64,000 nt of DNA, taken from Verrucomicrobiales bacterium (GTDB taxonomy: Bacteria > Verrucomicrobiota > Verrucomicrobiia > Limisphaerales > CAIMTB01). The stretch covers positions 1-64,000 of the forward strand of contig JAEUHG010000014.1 of assembly GCA_016795425.1 (NCBI GenBank). The letters run 5' to 3'. Below the pieces are notes generated by a model. The model saw nothing but the letters and a program-made list of their open reading frames with translations. It made no database searches and was not told where the DNA came from. The stretch's first letter is position 1; each line of letters opens with the position of its first letter. A program made the position numbers and the translations under genes. Below are positions 62,339 through 64,000 of this stretch, one piece after another.

Positions 62339-63691
62339 CTACTCCAGCTTCGCCACTACTTCCAGATCGTAGTCTGTATACGCCCGGTACGTTCCTCGCA
62401 GCCACAGCAACACGGTCCGCCCGCGACGCCAGCGGGGTACGATGGGACGCAACTGGTCCGTCGTTGCCGCTGGGGTCAGGGATTCCCATACCCACGCTGA
62501 CTTTCCCCGCTCACGTCGCCCACGAAACACCTCGAAATGCCCGCTCGTGAGCGGTGCACCGGTGGCTGGATCGACAGAGGTTGAGATGAACACCGTGCCC
62601 GGTTCGTCCGGATGCAGACAGATTCCGCCGGTGTAGTCGTCTTCACCGGCGTAGAGCCGCTGACCCGCCCGCGCGATCTCTGTCGTGCTCCAACCACGGC
62701 CGTCCCATTCCGCCCAAAAATACCGGTGGTCGCTGCCTCCTTGCTTCGGCGGCAGGCCCGCGGAATCCCTTTGAACCGAGAACACGGCACGAACCCGCCC
62801 ACCTCGATCCGCAGCGATATCGTGTATCCACGCCACGTGATTCGAACCGCCGGTGTACACCGACGTCGCCTCCCCTGGCCGGATCGGCCCCTCGCTCAAA
62901 GCCCGTATCGGCGCGCCGTCGCTGCGCTGCAATACGCCGTTCCTGATCCGCGCGTGATAGATGCTGTTGTCGAAATCGCGCGGGTGCCCTTCGGTGAACC
63001 CGAAGTGAATCGTGCCTCGACCGTCGGAGACGTACTTGACGTAGGGCCGATGTTTGAAAACGGGGCTGGGAACTTCAATCAGGAGTCCGCCGGTCCGCCA
63101 ACTGACTCCCCAATCATCCGAGGTCATCCACGAGGGCTTGAAGCTGTTGTCCAGTCCGCGGAAGAAATTGTAAATGCGCCCCTTGGCCCCTTCTCCGGCG
63201 ATCCAATGCAGGTTTGCATAGGTCACCCTCGACGATGCGCTCGGTACGAAAACGGATTCCGGTCCCCAGGCCCGCCCATCCGCAGCACGGGTGCTGATCC
63301 GCCAGTAAATGCGATTCTCCGGTCCGTGTTTGCCGTACATCGCCAATAAGCGCCGGTCCGGCAGCGCCAGCAATGCCGGCGAATCGTGATCATCCGCCTC
63401 CAATCCGACGCGCAATGGAAAGCGCGCGCGGGCACCCGACTTCAAATCGAAACTGACGACCTCGATGTTGCCACGACGGGTTTTGTCCTCACGCCCCATC
63501 GCCACGGAACCCACGAAGAGTTTGTCGTCGACCACGATGGCGCGTTCATCTTCGAACCACGACCAGCCTCCATCGTCATTCAACACGACCGGAGCCGCAT
63601 CCCAGCCCCCGCGGCAGATGGACGCACACAGCCAACAGGCGACGGTCACGATCGCCCGCCACCCAACGCCCCTCTTCCCCGGCCATCGCAT
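62339..63691 (-). CDS. secreted BNR_4-family protein
   Basis: This 450-residue protein starts with a signal peptide (MRWPGKRGVGWRAIVTVACW, ending near SICRG). Family phrases are NDDGGWSWFEDERAIVVDDK, LEADDHDSPALLALPDRRLL, YGKHGPENRIYWRIST, SRVTYANLHWIAGEGAKGRI and FNNF-like NFFRGLDNSFKPSWMTS. BNR-4 repeat proteins form beta-propellers, and several are polysaccharide lyases or glycosidases that act outside the cell. The substrate is not readable here. It lies 22 nt after a sugar-type ABC substrate-binding protein on the same strand, suggesting use of a carbohydrate. Confidence 0.85.
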   Translation of the reverse strand: MRWPGKRGVGWRAIVTVACWLCASICRGGWDAAPVVLNDDGGWSWFEDERAIVVDDKLFVGSVAMGREDKTRRGNIEVVSFDLKSGARARFPLRVGLEADDHDSPALLALPDRRLLAMYGKHGPENRIYWRISTRAADGRAWGPESVFVPSASSRVTYANLHWIAGEGAKGRIYNFFRGLDNSFKPSWMTSDDWGVSWRTGGLLIEVPSPVFKHRPYVKYVSDGRGTIHFGFTEGHPRDFDNSIYHARIRNGVLQRSDGAPIRALSEGPIRPGEATSVYTGGSNHVAWIHDIAADRGGRVRAVFSVQRDSAGLPPKQGGSDHRYFWAEWDGRGWSTTEIARAGQRLYAGEDDYTGGICLHPDEPGTVFISTSVDPATGAPLTSGHFEVFRGRRERGKSAWVWESLTPAATTDQLRPIVPRWRRGRTVLLWLRGTYRAYTDYDLEVVAKLE

Positions 63692-63713
63692 CGGAGTTCT
63701 GCCTCGCCCAGCC

Positions 63714-63998
63714 TCACGGCAGATACTTCGACAGCGGTGGCTCCAGGAGTTCCTTCACCTCCGGCTGCTCCATGTTCTCCTTCGTCACCAACGTGACACC
63801 GGTGTCCAACCGCTTCTCGACCTTCTCCCCCTTGAGGCTCCTTACCAGGGTCATCACTCCTTCGTATCCCATCCGGAGAGGGTTCTGAACCACGAGTCCC
63901 TGGATATCACCGGAGCGCAAATCAGCGACCGACTGCCCGCCGGTATCGAAGCCCACCATCTTTACTTTGCCGCCGGCATAACCGAGATCGCGCAAAGC
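63714..63998 (-). CDS. ABC sugar-type substrate-binding protein, 5' part outside window
   Basis: Only the C-terminal 94 residues or so lie in the window, and the frame is open to the edge. They read LRDLGYAGGKVKMVGFDTGG, SVADLRSGDIQGLVVQNPLR, MGYEGVMTLV, then a tail ending LSKYLP. This matches the last lobe of RbsB/LacI-type periplasmic binding proteins. An internal TTG is not a real start. Upstream genes for the ATPase and permease would be expected beyond the window. The downstream BNR_4 gene starts 22 nt after its stop. Confidence 0.85.
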   Translation of the reverse strand, partial: ALRDLGYAGGKVKMVGFDTGGQSVADLRSGDIQGLVVQNPLRMGYEGVMTLVRSLKGEKVEKRLDTGVTLVTKENMEQPEVKELLEPPLSKYLP

Positions 63999-64000
63999 CT

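Overview
The window reads as chromosomal DNA of a GC-rich member of the PVC superphylum, most likely a Verrucomicrobiota bacterium of the Limisphaerales/Pedosphaera type. The placement is an inference from gene content: a PVC-type dehydrogenase/HEAT/cytochrome c fusion, a 3-keto-disaccharide hydrolase-family (DUF1080) protein, futalosine-pathway menaquinone synthesis (mqnC), a very long GreA, an ECF sigma factor next to a Ser/Thr kinase-WD40 protein, and a wholly Gram-negative envelope gene set. Most starts have no Shine-Dalgarno sequence and many lie behind pyrimidine-rich leaders.

Layout. 1-8.8 kb: a plus-strand cluster of envelope proteins (BatA-like fragment, VWA/GATase-like membrane protein, a 1263-residue DUF4175-like membrane/coiled-coil protein, a squalene-cyclase-like repeat protein). 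8.8-12.4 kb: GH31 glycosidase, DUF1080 protein and a 55-residue membrane protein. 12.4-16.4 kb (minus): PVC dehydrogenase-cytochrome and an SGNH-like protein with altered catalytic positions. 16.5-21.4 kb: mqnC, sigma factor, kinase-WD40. 21.7-27.1 kb: namZ-like muramidase, nitroreductase, long greA, rsmB. 27.1-29.3 kb (minus): ExbB/ExbD/TonB-like operon ending in a small zinc-ribbon membrane protein. 29.4-31.3 kb: N-acetylglutamate synthase and L,D-transpeptidase. 31.3-38.7 kb (minus): a tight five-gene operon of uncharacterised envelope proteins. Three of its genes look like split paralogs of the cluster at the start of the window.

39-52.3 kb is the translation/transcription core: tRNA-Thr, tuf, tRNA-Trp, tRNA-Ser, secE, nusG, rplK, rplA, rplJ, rplL, rpoB, rpoC, closed by a textbook terminator. 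Hairpins between rplJ, rplL and rpoB suggest attenuation. 52.3-62.2 kb: a two-domain glycogen debranching enzyme, gyrB and gyrA. The end holds a BNR_4-family secreted protein and the C-terminus of a sugar-type ABC substrate-binding protein, both on the minus strand.

The best candidate for an undescribed system is the duplicated module of a three-helix DUF4175-like membrane protein, a long periplasmic coiled coil and a secreted alpha-toroid repeat protein. It is fused in one copy (3.8-8.8 kb) and split in the other (33.3-38.7 kb). Other notable points are an EF-Tu with a non-canonical switch I, a GyrA with Gln and Pro at the two main quinolone positions, a 31-residue insertion in MqnC, and a change of base composition inside the kinase-WD40 gene. 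No rRNA, CRISPR array, prophage or intact insertion sequence was seen.
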